A DNA stretch of 64,000 nucleotides, from NCBI GenBank assembly GCA_031216445.1, contig CM062214.1, forward strand, positions 24,649,501 through 24,713,500. The letters are read 5' to 3'. The position numbers were made by a program, and so were the translations under genes. This document shows positions 60,675 through 64,000 of the stretch, in pieces. Positions within the stretch are counted from its first letter, which is position 1. Every line of letters starts with the position of its first letter. This DNA comes from Lateolabrax maculatus (Eukaryota > Chordata > Actinopteri > Acropomatiformes > Lateolabracidae). The notes under the pieces are model-generated. The model did no database searches and had not been told where the DNA came from. It saw nothing but the letters and a program-made list of their open reading frames with translations.

Positions 60675-63600
60675 GTGAGTCCCCGACGCGTCCCTCCACT
60701 CACTGCGGAGCCCGGCGCCACCTGTCAGTCAGCGCCGCGGGCTCAGCCAACACCTGCGGGTCAACAGCAGCATCTGCACACACACACACACACACACACA
60801 CACTGTGCATCCATAAATCATCAGCCTCGTTTCATTTTAAGCACAGTGACCCAGTTGCAGCCTCTTGTTTCTGCTTCTGGCGTTTCCAGGACAGATTTTC
60901 GGTCTGGTTATGGTCCGTTCCCCCCCCCCCCTCTTGTAGTGGTGGTGATGCACAGTTTTCTGCCCCCTGCAAAAACATCACACCCATTGCACAGGTGCAT
61001 GTGTGCTGCACACTCCTGGCATGCACGAGGAGGAGGAGGAGGAGGTGATATCATCTATTGCAGCGGCTGAGAGACTGAGGCTGGGAGAGGGAGAATCAGC
61101 CCGAGTGTCTGCAGCCTCTCCTCAAAGCCTCCTGCAGACAGACAGCTAGTCGATGAAAGAGGAGATTCACTGGCAGCCAGGTTCCAGGGAAAGGACAGTA
61201 GACCGCTCACTGTCAGATCTGCTCTTTGTTTGTAGACACTCAGTGGACGGCTCCAGTGATTCAAGCCCCTTTTACCATCTCTTCAAACCTGTGGGCCTTT
61301 TTTGTTGTCAGAAAAGAGACAGAATCAGGCCTCCTTTCCTCCTCAAGTGCATACACTTGATGTGCTATTGTGCAGAGAAGGAGGCCGCTCCCACCCAGCT
61401 GGTGAGGTGGCACAGTGACATAATGGGAAACCAGTCTCTGCCTCTTTCATTTGACCGTTCGATCGTTACGAAATGATAGGAAATGATGGATAATGGCCGT
61501 GTTGTTGCATTGGTCTCGTCTCTTTCCTCTGTTTTGCCCATTTGTGCCCAGTGCTCATCCTCATGTGCACTTGTTCACAAAAAAGTGCATCATCATCGTG
61601 TTGTTCAGCGCCTCCTGATCCTGTTTGGAAGACACCCATTGGTAAAGCAGCTGACACGTGGGCTGCTTTTCTCTCGGTTTTATCTCTCAGATATGTTGCT
61701 CCTCAGCGTAGTTTATGTGTTGTCATGTTAAGACATTTTCCAGCAGAGGTTTTGTTTCAGCAGAAACAAAAATCAAAGAGCAAGGGCTTCTTCCTAGAGG
61801 TGCCATTTTGGAGCAACATTTAACGTACCGTACAGGGAGAAATCCATCCTAAATGAGACTGAGACACATTCACAGTGTCAATAGATGTCAGTTTATTTTT
61901 TCAGGAAGGGTGAATGTCATGGAGGGAGTTGTATGAAAGCACCAGGCTGCCTAACTGAAGCAGAGTAAACCAAACCACAAACTATATCCATAAAAAACTG
62001 ACCGTAGAGCTGATTTTAACACCTGTCTCAAATGTCATAACTCATATGAGTGTGTGAAGCAACATAACTGACACATAAGCCACTTTCCATCTGTAATTCT
62101 TGTACAGAATGTTTGCTGTGATGATAAATTAACATTTGCAAAAATACATGCTTGTCCGAACTGGTTATAAGTAGCCGTATGTGTCTTGATATGACTCGCA
62201 CTTTGTAAGAGAGTATTTCTAAGAGCATGCAGATTGCAGTTAAAGTGTGGACAGCGTTCATGCAGTAAGAGGTGGATGTTTTGTGTTCTGGTTCCAGGAA
62301 CTAAAATTACAGCCCTGATTTTAGCACGCCACATTTCACTCTGTCGTGTGTCCGACCAGCTCTTTTTCTAAAACATACTGTCACCAGCGTTTAGGACAAT
62401 TTTAGCCTTCAGACCTCCTCTAATAATCTACAATTTTGAAGCTTTTGGGATATAATGATGCCTGTAAAACCAGTGTTGGAATTAGTACAATCGGCTTTAC
62501 ACATTGCTTTTTCCCCTAACACCAAACCCTGGTGATGGGTTTGCAGTGAAATGTTTTAACTGCTACCAACTGGCAAAATAGTTTGTCAAGTGTGTTGACA
62601 AGTCTCACCGTGCACGTGCTCGACCAGTTCAGATTGGGCGTGACAGTTCAATCTCTCAGCTGCTTGAAATCCAAATAAACCCGACTGGCTCCAAAACATT
62701 TGGGTGTCTTTACTCCTCACTACACAGGAATAGTGTGTGTGTGTCAACAAAATGCCTGAAATGTAAATGTTAATGGAAAAAGTGTTGCGCTTATCCTGGA
62801 GACCAGCCATTTTTTTTAATGTGCGGTTTAAGCCATAATGCTTTATCCCAGACTGCATACTACCTTAAACATGGTTGCATAAGGACTGAAAGGTCCACTT
62901 GAGGTTGTTTAAGCGGTTTAAGACCCAGCTTATATCAACAGAGGCCGTCCTGTTCTTTCAAACATCCACAAAGGAACACAAAGCTCAAAACATTCTTTCA
63001 ATGTGCATTTGTGTCCATAGTATGTGTTTATCCATGCACAGAACGGGTGAGCGTCGATGGTGCATTGAGAAAGAACTGCACAGCACACGTCCCTGGCCAA
63101 AGTGTATAGATTGTACTGTAGACGGCTTATTTGCACAGTGCAAGACGTCACAATAGTCTTAAATGGAAGGTGTACTTTGAGAGGAAGGGCTACCGAGGAC
63201 TTGTTCAACCGGCCTTCTGGGGCGATTGCGGCAATACAACAAACATAGAGCAGCTTTCATTTATTTTCAAAGTGGTGACAGACGAGCAGTGCGGATCAAA
63301 GTGAGAGGGAGTGACTTACACTGCGTTAATATCTGCTCTGACAGCTTTGTGTGCTGCAGTTTGGCTGCTGTTGCCAAGCTCATGAGTCTACTCAATGTGA
63401 ACAAAATCAAAAGACATGGCATCTCTTTCTTTTTCCTTTTCCCCTGCAAGGACTTGTTGATTTTGATGCTCAGCTGAAGGGCATAACAATGTCGATAATG
63501 AAATTAAATAGGTCCCTAAACCTCTTAAGGCTTAAGTTACAGACGTACTTTAATGTAATGACATGCAGGCATGCAGCGACTGGTATAAGTGGCTAAGTCT

Positions 63601-64000
63601 AAGCCCCAGGTTTTAGCTCACGGGCCAGCTGTGGGGACAGGGTTAACTGTGGTAGAAAAGGCTTGTTAAAATGAGCTGCACGATTAGAGCAGATATATAC
63701 TATTACTTATAGTGACCAGACCAGGCCGTAACTCCGATGACAAGCGACAACAGCTGACAATAGTTGTGGGGGTTTACAGTGCAAACAGAGGCAAGGGGCC
63801 TCTCAGCTGCAGACATACGTGGGGTGCAGAGTGGTTTTTAAAAAAATGAAAAAAAACATGGGGTAAGACAGTTCACCCCCCCAAAAAAATGAATTTTGTA
63901 TTTTAAAGCAATTAAAGGAACAGGTTTCAGCCCAATATAGATTCAATTTACTTGTTTGAGTCTCAAATTTTGAAAAAACTTGTCAGGATTTATATCCTAA
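60675..64000 (+). other. kif21a: kif21a intron 1 (continues past the window)
   Basis: GC-rich sequence near the exon gives way to ordinary AT-balanced sequence. It contains a (CA)n run at about 60776-60803, a run of C near 60920-60930 and a (GGA)n run near 61028-61046. ORFs up to 107 codons show no domain sequence. No kinesin motor exon or RNA gene was recognised. Confidence 0.65.
60776..60803. repeat. (CA)n microsatellite in kif21a intron 1
   Basis: 28 nt of CA repeat about 100 bases after the exon 1 donor. Confidence 0.9.

Noticed and set aside
60456..61070. 204-codon ORF on the + strand near kif21a exon 1
   Set aside because: It reads through the kif21a exon, its donor and intron 1 in another frame. 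Composition follows T-, CA- and G-rich simple sequence, and the DESSVRVAL frame has the better support.
1..64000. A previously undescribed multi-gene system, CRISPR array, provirus or integrated element
   Set aside because: All long conserved coding signal is accounted for by four known vertebrate genes. No spaced direct-repeat array, reverse transcriptase, integrase, transposase or viral structural sequence was seen.

Overview
This window is nuclear DNA of a ray-finned fish, most likely a percomorph teleost. It has GT-AG split genes with short introns, many (CA)n/(GT)n and other microsatellites, and fragments of teleost-type dispersed repeats. It carries parts or all of four conserved vertebrate genes. 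I reconstructed the exons by hand, using splice-site phase continuity and remembered human protein sequences. No alignment or search was run.

Layout from left to right. (1) The 3' ten coding exons of slc6a15 (B0AT2, a Na+-coupled neutral amino-acid transporter) lie on the + strand at 2195-13545. The first coding exon is outside the window. (2) lrrk2 lies on the - strand, 46455 down to 16121, apparently complete. It has 51 coding exons, as in human, and predicts about 2521 residues. Its domains, in order, are armadillo, ankyrin, LRR, Roc GTPase, COR, kinase and WD40. It converges on slc6a15. (3) slc2a13 (HMIT, H+/myo-inositol cotransporter) lies on the + strand at 49225-55626. It is complete, with 10 exons and 615 residues, and is head-to-head with lrrk2 across about 2.8 kb. 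(4) Coding exon 1 of kif21a (kinesin-4) lies on the + strand at 60631-60674, followed by intron 1 to the window edge.

The order lrrk2 / slc2a13 / kif21a and the divergent lrrk2-slc2a13 arrangement match the human chromosome 12 neighbourhood. slc6a15 as the neighbour at the 3' end of lrrk2 does not, and ABCD2 is absent from the slc2a13-kif21a gap. These genes do not form one pathway; what they share is conserved linkage. Regulatory signals visible by eye include perfect CRE palindromes (TGACGTCA) upstream of both slc2a13 and kif21a, upstream ORFs in both leaders, and a strong splice-site pair in the slc6a15 3' UTR.

I found no new operon-like or defence-like system. The most interesting signals are: complementary (GU)n and (AC)n tracts that tightly flank one in-frame lrrk2 exon; natural replacement of two clinically important Roc arginines (human R1398 and R1441); a four-residue insertion in the lrrk2 kinase N-lobe; an unusual exon 49/50 junction; and perfect hairpins in two introns.
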